Positions 34,650 to 46,598 of a DNA stretch of 64,000 nt are shown here, piece after piece (the first letter of the stretch is position 1; each line of letters begins with the position of its first letter). This stretch comes from Saccharum officinarum (taxonomy: Eukaryota > Streptophyta > Magnoliopsida > Poales > Poaceae). The translations under genes and the position numbers were made by a program. The DNA lies in NCBI GenBank assembly GCA_020631735.1, contig CM036231.1, positions 6,289,831 through 6,353,830 of the forward strand, read 5' to 3'. The notes beneath the pieces were generated by a model, which ran no database searches, was not told the origin of the DNA, and saw nothing but the letters and a program-made list of their open reading frames with translations.

Positions 34650-35550
34650 GTAAATGAATTAAAAGTTTGTACTACACGATGAGCATCTTTCCGTCTTTCT
34701 GGTAGGAGTGCGCCGGAACTTGAAACCATCCCATCCATACCTGAACTGAATGACATGACACGGTCGTCTCGTCCCGGAATGCTTGCCAGCCCGGCTCTGG
34801 GTGGACGAAGGAAAGGATCAACAATGATATGGATCCAACCAAGAAGAAGTCCGTGTAAAAGCGTGGCATGGCCTTGTTTCCCCGGTTTCTGTGGTCGACC
34901 ACGTGCCGGTCTCAGATGAGATATGAGTACCGGACGGACCTCCGCCCCTTTTGGACCTGCTCTACCTCTACTCTACATCTACAGTGTACACAGCGCACAC
35001 GACGTCGATCGCCGAAAAAGTTTCGACGGCGCAACCGCATGTCACGCCCGCCCGTCGTCGGTCAATCATCGGACGGAGGCTGCAATGCGTTCGTTGCCAG
35101 ATGGATTCCGGGCGAACGAGATGGGCACAGGCCGGCCAATCGCTGCCAGCCAGCCTATCACGCACGCCCTTGGAGGCATGTTGGAGCTGCTCCGCGGCGC
35201 GCCGGGTGGCGAACTGGCGATGCCGCCGGCGGGAGGCGGGGAGAGGCAGGTGGGGCGATGACGGGCGAAACTGAGACGCGCCGGTTCCTCCGTGCCTCCA
35301 TCGTCACGTCTTCTTTCCGACATGCTGCGGGCCTGCTGCGGCCGTGGTGGGTCTGATTCGTTACCTGGGTTGGTGGACTCGGTTCCGCAAGCACCAGGCC
35401 TCGCCTGCCTTGTCAGGTGGTTCACTGTTCTTATCGGGCGCTAGTGGGGTTTGCAGGCTAGTTGAGCGGGCCGAAGTTGTTCAATGGGCTGAACTAGTGG
35501 GCTGGCAGGGCACGTTGATGATCTTGTTCCTCTGAAAAAAAAAATAGAAA
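34650..35550. other. Intergenic, partly GC-rich, no gene called
   Basis: A CACGTG G-box occurs at about 34900, and 34890-35370 is GC-rich with competing frames on both strands. No product could be recognised and no splice-compatible gene model emerged. Confidence 0.35.
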
Positions 35551-36304
35551 AAAAGTCTACGTTACCTCTCTTGCCTTTTGCAAAATTCTGTTTTTCATCC
35601 CTGAACTCTAAAACCGGTAAACCATCTCTCTGAACTTTTAAAACCCTTCATTTTACCTCCCTGACCGGTTATAAGCGGTTTTCAAAGGCGGTTTTGTCTT
35701 TTTCTTTTTTATTTATTTTGGCTGAATTTTGAAAAATCATAGTAAACCACAGAAAATAATAAAATAGAAAATTCAATTTTGTTGGACTCCACATGAGTAG
35801 ATCTACACAGTAAACATATAATATAGTATGCTTCAGTACAAATTTTTTCTGTAGCTTTAGATCTATAATTTTTTATAATTAATTCATATATGCGGTTTCT
35901 ATGGTCCAATTATGGTGAATTTTTATGGTAAAAAATTTTCACTACAGTTGAAGCATACAATAATTAGCCCACAATAGAAAAGCATAGATCTAAAGCTACA
36001 ATACAAATTTTGTATTAAACCATACCATATTATATGTTCACTATGTACATCTACTCATGTAGAGTTCAATAAAAACTAAAATTTTTATTTTATGATTTTT
36101 CTGTGATTTATTATAATTTTTAAAGATTCAGCCGAAATAAATAAAAAAGAGAAAGACAAAACCGCCTTTGAAAACCCGTTTATAACTGGTCAGGGAAGTA
36201 AAACGAACGGTTTTAAAAGTTCAAGGAGGTGGTTTACCTAGTTTTAGAGTTCAGCGAGTAAAAACGGACTTTTAAAAAAGTTAAAGGAGATATGTGGACT
36301 TTTT
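35551..36304. mobile_element. Long foldback (inverted-repeat) element, 754 bp
   Basis: The two halves are inverted copies with arms of about 370 bases. For example, CCTCCCTGACCGGTTATAAG (about 35657) faces TATAACTGGTCAGGGAAGTA (about 36182), and CAAAGGCGGTTTTGTCTTTT faces AAGACAAAACCGCCTTTGAA. The turn lies near 35930. Transcribed through, it would form one long hairpin. Confidence 0.88.
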
Positions 36305-36429
36305 TAAAAAAAAATGCGCTCTTCGAGTGACACGTTGACACAATTCTTTGTAAGCAAACGATTTATTCCGAGACGAATCATCTAGATCACTCGCTTCTCC
36401 ACTTTTATACTGATCGGAAAATGACATAT

Positions 36430-36645
36430 AGGCCTTGTTTAGATCCTAATTTTTTTTTGAAAAAAATTCCTGTAGCACTTTTGTTGTTATTTGGCAAAAT
36501 TTGTCTAACCATAGACTAACTAAGCTTAAAAGATTCGTCTCGATATTTACAGATAAATTGTGCAATTAGTTATTTTTTTACCTATATTTAATGCTTTATA
36601 TGCGTTTAAAGATTCGATGTGACAGAAACTGTATAAAATCTCTTG
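36430..36645. mobile_element. Tourist-like MITE copy
   Basis: It begins GGCCTTGTTTAGATCCTAA and contains TGTAGCACTTTTGTTGTTATTTGG, AAAAGATTCGTCTCG and TTTAAAGATTCGATGTGAC. It abuts the next copy almost directly. Confidence 0.7.
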
Positions 36646-36649
36646 GGGC

Positions 36650-36900
36650 TGTGTTTAGTTGTGTAAAAAGGTGTAAAAAGGTGTAAAAAAGTACTATAGC
36701 ACGTTTTGGCTTTATTTGGTAAATAGTGTCTAACCGTTGACTAATTTGGTTCAAAACGTTCGTCTCGCAAAGTATAACCAAGCTGTACAATTAGTTTTTT
36801 ATTTCATCTACATTTAGTACTCCATGCATGTATCACAAGTTTGATGTGACGGGAATCTTTTTTTTGCACAGTACTTTTTTTTTAAGAAGTAAACACAGCC
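36650..36900. mobile_element. Tourist-like MITE copy
   Basis: It begins GGCTGTGTTTAGTTGTG and ends AAGTAAACACAGCC, giving inverted termini GGCTGTGTTTA. A GTGTAAAAAG unit is repeated three times near the start. Confidence 0.8.
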
Positions 36901-37045
36901 TGGGTCTTTTGGAACTAGAGAGGGCCATACTCGCCCTGGTCCTGGGCAATGACGTGCGTGGCTGCGGCCAGCTTGATTGCTCGCAGGACTCGGTCGAAGT
37001 TGTGCTTGAGAAATCAGAGGGGTTGTGCCACTGTGGACCTGTGGC

Positions 37046-37629
37046 TAAGGCTGGCCATTCGGGTTACTTGAAAAATTTGGGTCGGGTGATTCGGGTAGTT
37101 AGAAATTCAGGTATTAAAAATTACTACCCGATTTTTTTTCCTGAAAAAGCATTACCTGAAATTTCGGGTACCCGATAATTCGGGTTCTGGTTTTACCCGA
37201 AATTGACAAAAACAACCATTTTAGAAGAAATTCGGGTTCGGGTTTTACCCGATATATCCGAAATTGACAAAACCAACCATTTTAGAAGAATTGAAATACC
37301 ATTTTAAAGCAATAAACAATAATCGTATAAATCACATCATGTCTTCATATCAATTACCAACAAATCAATTATCAAGTTAGCATAAATTTACATTAATTCA
37401 TACCAAATAATATATTTATATGGCATTGAAATACTTCATGTCTTCGTATTAGGAATAGAAGAGCAAATATTTGAGATATTTCGGGTAATTTGGGTAGTTC
37501 GGGTACCGGGAAACATTACCCAAACTAATTTTGGGTTTTTACAATCACTATCCGAAATTGCGATCAGGTATTTCGGGTTCGGGTAATTCGGGTTCAGGAA
37601 TCGGGTATCGGGTATTTTGCCCACCCTTA
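37046..37629. mobile_element. hAT-like MITE with TTCGGGTA repeats, 584 bp
   Basis: The ends are TAAGGCTGGCCA and, inverted, TAAGGGTGGGCA. The 8-bp flanks CCTGTGGC (37038-37045 and 37630-37637) are identical, as expected for hAT. The subterminal parts are crowded with TTCGGGTA/TACCCGAA motifs on both strands. Confidence 0.9.
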
Positions 37630-37770
37630 CCTGTGGCTGCCTACAAGAAAGCGCGGTGTATGATTGAACTGAACCTGCTGAGTGTTTGGTCCACTCGAAA
37701 TCTAGGACGTTCCTTCTCCGCCGTCGCAAGGCTGCAATGATTCAAGAGAAAACAGTAATCAATGTCATTA

Positions 37771-37773
<3 letters not shown>

Positions 37774-37810
<37 letters not shown>
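37774..37810. repeat. (TA)n microsatellite, left part
   Basis: About 18 TA units end exactly where the next MITE starts. Confidence 0.98.
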
Positions 37811-38467
<657 letters not shown>

Positions 38468-38677
38468 GGTTTTCATAATGACAGGATGGGCGTAGTAGGT
38501 ACGTGCATTATCCTGTTCAATTGAACTGCTTTTTAGCTATAAAATAGTGTTTTTCTTTTACAACATTTCAGTATAAATATCAGTATAAACTAAATTTTAA
38601 CGTAAGCGAGCAGTGTTTCCGAGACAGGAAGTCAAAGCAGAGACAAATCAAATTATCCGCGAGAGCTATGAACCTCG

Positions 38678-38911
38678 GCCTCGTTTAGTTGGTGAAAAGT
38701 TAGAATTTTTCTAACGGTAGCACTTTCGTTTGTATTTATAATTAGTGTTCAATTATAGACTAACTAGGCTCAAAAAATTCATCTCGTGATTTATAACTAA
38801 ACTGTATAATTAATTATTTTTTATTTATATTTAATGTTTCATGCATACGTGTAAAAGTTGATGTGACATAGAGTGAAAAAATTTCACCATTACCCTCGAT
38901 CTAAACGAGGC
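38678..38911. mobile_element. Tourist-like MITE copy
   Basis: The termini GCCTCGTTTAG and CTAAACGAGGC are a perfect inverted pair. CCTCG flanks both sides (38673-38677 and 38912-38916). The internal blocks match the 45979 copy. Confidence 0.82.
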
Positions 38912-38919
38912 CCTCGTCT

Positions 38920-40305
38920 GTCGACGTGGTCGAAGCACAAAGACCGGTCCATTTTAAACGTGTTTCAGCCGACGACCGTGTTTCTCTCCGCGGTCGACGC
39001 GCAAGAAAATTCCCCGGACACGTCACATCAACCGTCCGGCCGTCCAACCCACAGTCGCCTCAGCCTCTGGTGGCCGTCCGATTATCCCGCGGAATATCCC
39101 CGCGGTTCCCGGTCCAGCGCCCAGCACCTTCTCGGAACGGTCTGGAGCTAGTACTCTCAAGCCCCTACCGTTTCCTCTTATCCGAAACGGATTCAGACTT
39201 GAACGAGAGGAGGACCTATACATGTAAAAATAGGAATTTTTGTGTGGCCGCCCGGGGAAAGTTAAAGGAGGGACTATTTCACCTTCAATTAGGCTAGGAG
39301 GAGAGGAGGAGGAAGCAAACGTCGGAGCACTTGCACGCGTTCTTCGCCTCTCACCCCACGGGACGGGAGGCGAGGGCGCGGCGAGCCGGCCGGCGGGCGC
39401 AATCGGACTTGGGGAGGCAAAGGAAATCCAACCAGAGAGCAGTTCCTTTTCGCCTCCCCATTTCCTCCGGATTTGGGTTTGGTCTGCGTCGATTAGTCCG
39501 GCGCCCGAATCCGCAACAATCCGTTCGTCGAGGGATCGAGCAAGCAAGGCGTGGATCGTAGGCTGTAGTCCGTCCCTGCCCCTTCTCCTCCTTCGCCTGT
39601 TCTTGCCGCGTTCTCCCCTCCGGCCGATTTGGAGCCGACATGTTGGTTTGGTGATCGCTCGAGCCTTTTCATCGGTGCTGTTCGATTTGTGATTGGGGGA
39701 GATGTGAATGCGGGTGGTTTTAGTGGCGTGTTGTTGATCTGCGGCGAGAAAATTGCTTGCTTTGAGGCTGGATTGATGTTCATCAGAGGCATCTTTGTCG
39801 GTCGTTGGAATCTTGAGGTGGCAGGGTGGTTGGTGTTAGCTTAGAGGGATTTTTGGTCGCAGAGGAAACATATTTGCTTGGCTGGCATAATTGTCGGCTT
39901 GAAGTCTAATTCAGATTGAATTGTCATTTCAAACACATTGTTTTTTTGTTGACGTTGAATTACAAACACATAAGTTTGTGTGATTAGTTTCGTCAACAAA
40001 AGGGATTTTTTTTTTTCATTTTCTGGCTTTTATTGTTAAGGCCTGTTTAGATAGAGAGACTATGTTGCAAATCAACTGTGCCAGGATTCAAGTTAGTGTT
40101 CTTCAAATCTTTTTATTATATATAATATAATAGCCTTTTAATCGTTGACTGGTCTGAAAAGACCAAGCAAGAGCAAGAGCTAGGTTGAATTATAATTCGT
40201 CTTTACAGCTTTATGTCCAGCAACTTGTGCGCAATATTTTGTTTGACCTGATATGCGACATTTCCTTGCACCTTCTTACTGTAAAAACTTGTTTATCTGA
40301 TTCAG
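38920..40305 (+). promoter_or_regulatory. Putative promoter, 5' leader and first intron of the FAP2 gene
   Basis: The sequence rises in GC content from about 38920 and contains CT-rich leader-like DNA at 39330-39620. A first exon carrying the start codon should lie here, because the coding exon at 40306 has no in-frame ATG near its 5' end and has an acceptor in front of it. I could not fix that exon. ATGTTGGTTTGG at about 39639 was tested and gave the wrong phase. Confidence 0.4.
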
Positions 40306-43300
40306 CTTACTTTGTTCCAATTGACAGATCATTAAATTTTCCTTGTCATACATTCCCAACCTATAAAGACCTCCTACATTCAGAAGCCTCTATTTTGGAA
40401 GGATATTTCACAATGAAGCCCAATCAGTTGATTCTATCCAATCTTGATATAGACAGGGGATACCCATACAAGTTCCAACCAGAGTTTCCAGTGTCTCATG
40501 ATCTTGGATTGAATTTGTTTTCACAAGCCGGTACAGTGCTGGGTACTTCTTTAAGACATCATAGGAAGATTTGTTCTTCTGGAAATGTAATGGTCCATGG
40601 AGCTTTCAATCGCCTCAACAAGCTTTCCCGAGCTCTCTATTTCTGGCTTTCTAGACCATCTGATCCTAAGATTTTGCGCTGGCTGGCAGCTGTAGCAGCG
40701 AAGAGTTCTAGATCTTGTCAGTTGCGTTTTAACCAAGTGGGCTCCCACATGCAAAACTTGACTAGACTGCAGTTCAGCTTTCTAGTGAGAGAAGAGCAAG
40801 CAATACAACTAATTTTAGCTAGGCTTGCAAGTGCAACGATTGGGCGACTATTGAATGAGCAGCAACATGCCTCCAATCTTCTTACTCTAGCTGGCGCTGC
40901 TGCTATCGTACCACCACTTGAAAATATGTGAGGACCATGCTCCAATACAGTTTATTTGTATTTGTGATGCACTCTCCTTATTCGTTTCTTTCTGTTGTAT
41001 AGTTGTCTCTAGTTAATTGATGATTTCCTTTTTTGAATGGACAAGATCACCAATGATGCTTGCCGAGTCAATCGCATCGCGGAATATTGACAGTGATATC
41101 AGAAGACCTGTGGACCAGCTTTATGTAGAAGGAAAGTGCCTAAGTTGTGCTTGTCCTTCTGTGCCTAGTACTATATTTCAAGAAGATCCAATTGAACCAA
41201 AAACTGGAATCAAATTCCCAGCATTTCTGGAAGATGACTCCAGTACATCTGCAGCGGTATTTTCCATTTCCTTAAAACCATAGTTTCTCTTATTCCGGAG
41301 GAATTGATTTTATTTCTTACGTATATAGAATTTTTCATTGTAAATCATTTTCATTGTTATGCAAGCTAGTGGTGTATAACAATCAATACGTAAATTGTAC
41401 CCATACCAGCTGGGTACATGGTTCGTGATTTTTTTTTCTATTGAAACTTGCTTCTTTGACAATTTAGAACTTAAGTCTACATAATTGTATATACTGTATA
41501 CTGTTTTGTTATGCATCCGGTATCTGGACAATGCAATTTTTTTTATGGTTCTGTAACATTGACTTAAAGCTTTCAGTTTTGGTATATTACTTTTCAGTTT
41601 TCGTATCGTTCTGTAAAATTCTTCGTTTGGATCCCTCCTTGTGACAGTTTCCATTGATAATTAAACCTTCAGGTCCTTGTTGGGATAGGTTTCAAAGGCA
41701 CGAGAGTAATGAGGGTCAAAAATCTGAACCTGTACGCTTTTGGTTTATGTGAGTTACAGAATTTTTTCAGTTGGTTCTGTTCTGTGTCAGCTTGCCAGTG
41801 AATACTGCTTATTTGACAAGCCTCTGTTTGCTACTGATGAAATTTTCTCATAGATATGCAACCGACTTCTATCCGGGAGAAGTTGGGTCCCAAGTATGGT
41901 TCATTTCCAACGGACAAGCTGATGGAGAACCCTGATTTCTATAGTGATCTTCTCAGGTATATTGATACATCATTTTCATGATAATTCCGAACTTGTTGCT
42001 TACTGCAAGGTCCTGTCTGTAAAGGAGGTTTTGGGATCTGTTTCTTAGGATTTAGTTTTAAATCCTAAAATTTCTAGAGCAATTCTCATCTCCCAGTCAG
42101 GCCCTACGTGAGTTTGGCGACCATACATTTTAGGAAGTGCATAGGCCTAGCACCGATTAATGTGGCTGCACAAAATTCAGCTCCCTTGTTAAGTAATGTA
42201 AGACCAAAGGTGCATATGGAGCATCCACTGAGCTGGATATGTTATTGTGCTAGGTGGTTGCTGGGAGCAATACTTGCTATCAGTTGATATATTATCATTA
42301 AATAAATTCCTGCTTATATCTGCATTTGTATTAGTGTCATCCATGTCAGAATGTATGTATGTGACACATAACACACAGGTGCTCATGCAAAGTTTACAGC
42401 CTCATTTGCATATATACAATCACTAATTAAGCCTCAGAGTACAGATTTTTGTTTAGGGGACAAGCAGATACTGTAGGATTCTGAATGTTTACATCGAATC
42501 TGTTCTTTTGGAGTATGACAATAGTTCTCCTTGTCCATTCTGTTATCTTCTGATGCTAATAAACTTGTATTGTTATTTTCCAGGGAAAACCTTGATATGA
42601 GGGTTAGATTGGTGGTTAACTACAATGGCCTTAGTGTTGGTGCAGTGCGAGAGTAAGAAAAACAAAACTGTCATGATTCTTTTCTCACAGCGAAATTATG
42701 TTGTCTTTTGAAGACAAAAGTCACAATCATTTTATTTTTCTTGCAGCGTGTTTGAGAAGTCCCTTGGCCTGCGTCTGCAGAAGGTACTTTGTGGCTCAGC
42801 TGCTACTGCAATTCTTTTCTAGTTATGTCGAGTGTAGAACTGACTTACAGGCCTTCTGCATTTCCATTCAACCAGATAAATCCTAACGCTGACTTTCACT
42901 GCTTGAAGACCTTTGGTGCTCACTTCACAGAAGATATCACCATACCTTCGGTAAGGTCTAATCCATCATTTGAGGTTCTACAAGTTTAAACATGATCGCT
43001 TGACTAGTTAACTACACCCTCTGTTCCTTGCAGTAGCAATAAACTTACCTTGACCAACCTAGGAGAAACTATTATGTGACATTGTAGATAAGAAGAAATA
43101 GGCTCCCAAATTTTGAGTCCAAGTGGACTCAAACCTGGCTAGCGATGTATAAGTACAACAATACCTACCATCAATTGAGATAGGCTCGGTTCCTACAATT
43201 AGTATGATCTTTTTTGTAAACACGACCAAAGAAAATCTGTATGAACAATATTGCAACCAACTAGAACTAGCTAAATAATTATTGTGCCCTATAAATCTCT

Positions 43301-44244
43301 AGTAGGTTGATAATACAGAAAAAAATTCCCTTGGTTCATTTTGCCAAATTCTGGATTTGAGTGTAGTGGTAAAATGTTATGATGTTACTCAGTCTATAGC
43401 CGTTCTTTGTACTCAGCTTTATTATAAGGATAACATGTAAATATAACTGCAGGGTACAAAGATTGACTTCTGTCAAACATCAGATGGGAAGCTAATAACA
43501 GAAAGTAAGTACCTTATGCAGTTAAAATCTTTTGAGCTGTTCTCCGCTGCAATATTGGATCCATCTTGACAAGAACATTTCTATGCAGTTGATGGGAAAC
43601 AAATTGGTGCTGTTCAGAGCAAAGATCTTTGTAGTAAGTAAAAACTTGCCAAGTACTCCCTCTATTCCAAATTATAGTTCACTTTAGCTTTGTCCTAAGA
43701 CAAACTTCTTGAATTTCACCAAGTTTTAGAAAAATATGCTAACATCTGCAAGTACAAATAAATGCACTATCAAAACATATTTCATGGAGGATTTAATGAA
43801 AATAATTTGATGTTGGTGCAGTTTTCTGTAAACTTGGGCAAAGTTAAAGGAGTTTGACTTGGAAAAAAAACTACAGCGACCTATTATTTAGATTTGAGCG
43901 AGTAAATATTTACGGAAAATGATATTTACTTTGCATAATACGTATCCTTGCTTTCCTTGTATTCCCATTCCCTGAACATATGGAAGCGCTGAAAGACTAT
44001 GAAATCTCAGATAAGCTTAATTTGGATAATGTTAACTTGTGCCTCTTTCACATTTGATAAAAAATGGAGTACGTCATGCAATTGGCCTGGAGCAGCTTTA
44101 CAATATAGTACAGTTCCTTTGTAACTGTTTCTTGTCTGATGAACAGAAGCTTTCTTCGACATGTATATTGGTGATTCACCGATTTCACTGGAAGCCAAAA
44201 AAGTTGTTGCCCAGAACGTGGCTGGACTCATTGGAAGACGCTGA
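40306..44244 (+). CDS. FAP2: Fatty-acid-binding protein 2 (chalcone isomerase-fold), 5' end unresolved
   Basis: Ten exons join in phase: 40306-40927, 41046-41256, 41673-41748, 41854-41956, 42584-42652, 42747-42783, 42876-42950, 43453-43504, 43589-43633 and 44147-44244. All introns are GT-AG. The C-terminal half is the chalcone-isomerase domain: EPKTGIKFPAFLEDDSS, VLVGIGFKGTRVMRV, YAFGLYMQP, VRLVVNYNGLSVGAVRDVF, LITEIDGKQIGAVQSKDLC, then AFFDMYIGDSPIS. Plant FAP proteins keep the fold, bind fatty acids in plastids and lack chalcone cyclase activity. The N-terminal part (YFVPIDRSLNFPC and on) corresponds to the long leader of Arabidopsis FAP2. The start codon must lie in an upstream exon. The last-but-one intron carries a Stowaway-like MITE. 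No frame breaks were found. Confidence 0.88.
43656..43902. mobile_element. Stowaway-like MITE in a FAP2 intron
   Basis: The left end is CTCCCTCTATTCCAAATTAT after a TA, and the right end is GATTTGAGCGAG before a TA. The sequence AGTTCACTTTAGCTTTGTCC and its loose inverse near the right end fit the family. Confidence 0.65.
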
Positions 44245-44754
44245 GGAAAGTGAAAGATGATTATTTCATTCTTCTGTACAGTTAGAGAGGATTCATATGA
44301 GCGGGAAAATAGGCGAGAATCATTGCAAGTATATAGAGTGATCTGAGTCTTGTAAAGAAAGCAGGCAAAAGCTCCAATGTATATGTGGAAGATAGCATCT
44401 TCAGTTGTGCTAGGCCCCCCATTCTTTTTTTTTTGTTTGGATTGGATGGGCCTGCCTCTTCGTAGCTTGCTGTATCATGTATGCTCCCATTGAGCCAGGA
44501 GTTGTAAAATATTAAATTGAAGATGCTTCTTCCATAAAATGATGCATACCTTTAAATCTTTGTTGCATATTGGGATGTTCGTGGTTTTGGCGCTTCAGTG
44601 TGCCTGGATCTATATTTTGGTACCCCCGATTCTCCACACATAAAACAGAGGTAAGCACTATTACTGTCAGCGCTGCACTATAATAAACAAAATGATAGTT
44701 TGTAAAAGAAAAAAAATACTGCTATACTGTCTTAAGTGTCGTTCTCACTTGCTG
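44245..44754 (+). other. 3' region of the FAP2 gene and spacer
   Basis: This is an AT-rich 3' untranslated region with TATTAAATTGAAG near 44508, a possible polyadenylation region. No other gene is seen before the nested repeats. Confidence 0.4.
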
Positions 44755-45552
44755 TGTAGTTAATTTTTTTTTAACTTTGACTAAATGTATATAAGAATTC
44801 CGCCTATGGTGGGGCGCTTTTGGTGTCCTAGCAGAGCAGGTCCCAAGTCTGGCAATGAAGGAGGGTTGGGTTAGGCTTGGCGGGTCAATGTAAAAACTTA
44901 GTTACTCTTCAACAACAATATAGCCTTTTGTCCCAAGCAAGTTGGGTAGGCTAGAGATGAAACTCAAAAGAGACGAGAAATAGGGAGACACATAAAGGGA
45001 TATAAAGGGCACAAGATAAAAAGATGTCACGGTTCAGGCACGTTGATTGCCAATCTCCAAGCGCTCCTATCCATAGCTAAATCCTTGGAGATATTTCACT
45101 CCTTAAGATCTCTCTTAACGGACTCATCCCAAGTTAGTTTAGGTCGACCTCTACCGCTCTTTACATTATCGGCCCACTTTAGAACTCCACTACGCACCGG
45201 AGCCTTAGAAGGCCTCCGTTGAACATGTCCAAACCATCTCAACCGATATGGAGATGAAACCCAAAAGATGACGTGTTTGAACCATGATTAGGGGCTCATG
45301 TTGGGTTTCAACTCTAGCATGTTCTAACTTGTTTGGGACTAAAAGACTTTTTTTTGTTGATTAAATGTATATAAGAAAATATTAATATTTGAAGTACATA
45401 ATTAGTATTGTTATAGATCGTTGTATCTATTTTAATAATAAACTTATTTAAAAATACGAATGTTGTTAATATTTTCTATAAACCTGGTTAAATTTTAAAA
45501 TGTTTGATCGATACGAATGTCATAGCGACACTTATTTAGGGACGGAGGGTGT
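44755..45552. mobile_element. Stowaway-like MITE split by a LINE insertion
   Basis: The right end TTATTTAGGGACGGAGGGTGTA is Stowaway-like. Its body (45359-45552) is separated from the leftover at about 44755-44797 by the LINE-derived block. Confidence 0.5.
44798..45358. mobile_element. RTE-type LINE remnant, composite
   Basis: The block is flanked by GA(C/T)TAAATGTATATAAGAA at 44779-44797 and 45359-45377, a 19-base target duplication with one mismatch. Between about 45265 and 45030 the minus strand encodes the end of a non-LTR reverse transcriptase polyprotein: RWFGHVQRRPSKAPVRS, then KWADNVKSGRGRPKL and SWRLAI-like WRLAINVP, with one in-frame TGA. A tail with CAACAACAATA (inverted TTG repeats) ends that part near 44920. 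The far right (TTGTTTGGGACTAAAAGAC and TTTGTTG) is a second tail in the plus direction, so two copies are joined head to head. Confidence 0.75.
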
Positions 45553-45555
45553 ATT

Positions 45556-45825
45556 TGAGTATGTTATCATCAAACACGCTACAAAATTTAATTCAAACAA
45601 TGGTCACATTAGGAAAAACTAACCCAAAATATTTCTCTTCCATCACATCAAATTTTCTACGCATGCATGCATAATGTAGGTAATTGGAATTAAATTGCAT
45701 TTGTCAAATGTCGACGAATCTTTTGAGCCTAGTTAGTCATAATTGGACAAATTTTGCCAATTAATAACAAAAGATGCTACAGTAACTTTTCAGCTACTTT
45801 TCGTGAAGTGAACACACCCTTAGGA
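45556..45825. mobile_element. Tourist-like MITE, reverse orientation
   Basis: It contains GTCGACGAATCTTTTGAGCC, AAAGATGCTACAGTAAC and a closing GTGAACACACCCTTA, all inverted relative to the next copy. Confidence 0.7.
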
Positions 45826-45978
45826 ACGAGGAAAATGGAAATACCAAATTTCTGACTTTAGCTATTTTCGATGCTCCCACGATCTACAGCCCCGAATTAT
45901 TGTTCTTCCTTCCATTATCTAGACAATATTCGAGTAAGTTTCTTTTGTTCTCCTGTATATCACTGTCCATCACTGTCT

Positions 45979-46222
45979 AAGGGGGTGTTTAGATGCAAAA
46001 ACTTTTAGAATTTGGCTACTGTAGCACTTTCGTTTGTATTTAATAATTAATGTTCAATCATATACTAATTTGGCTCAAAAGATTCGTCTCGTAATTTACA
46101 ACTAAACTGTATAATTAATTATTTTTTTATTTATATTTAATGCTCTATATATATATATGCTTAAAGATTCGATGTGATGGAATAAAAATAAAAATTTAAA
46201 ATTTTAAAGGCATTAAACCAGG
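45979..46222. mobile_element. Tourist-like MITE copy with TAA flanks
   Basis: TAA precedes GGGGGTGTTTAGATGC, and TAA follows TTAAACCAGGCC at the other end. A 3-bp TAA duplication fits PIF/Harbinger (Tourist). The internal blocks AAAAGATTCGTCTCG and AAAGATTCGATGTGATGG are shared with the other copies. It ends about 380 bases before the FTR start codon. Confidence 0.78.
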
Positions 46223-46598
46223 CCTAAGCTGAAGTGCGAATTGTGTAGGCTCGGGATAAAGCACCGGATATTTTGCTCGCAACGCGTTGTCGCCGCCTCG
46301 CAGTCGCAGGCTCTCGCATCGCGTCTCTCTATCCACAGACAGGGGACACAGGCACACAGGCCCAGCCGCCGCTGCTCCATCCATCCACCTCTCCACCCCA
46401 TCTGACGCTGCTTCCACCGACCGAGCTCTCCAAGGCTCCACTCCTCACCATCACCAGTTTCTGCTCCCTCCCCCATCCCATCTCTCTGCTCTGGACCGTT
46501 CACTCTCCAGCTCCCCTCGCCCCGTTCCCTTCCGCCTAACCACCGCAACCACCGCCGCCTACTCCAGATCGGCGGGCGGGCACCGGCACCGGCCGGCG

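Noticed and set aside
34868..35425. Frames of 107-162 codons on both strands
   Set aside because: As above, these look like GC-driven shadows with no recognisable protein.
39240..39692. A 150-codon frame as the FAP2 first exon
   Set aside because: It has no fit to the family N-terminus, and its phases do not join to the acceptor at 40305 without a stop.
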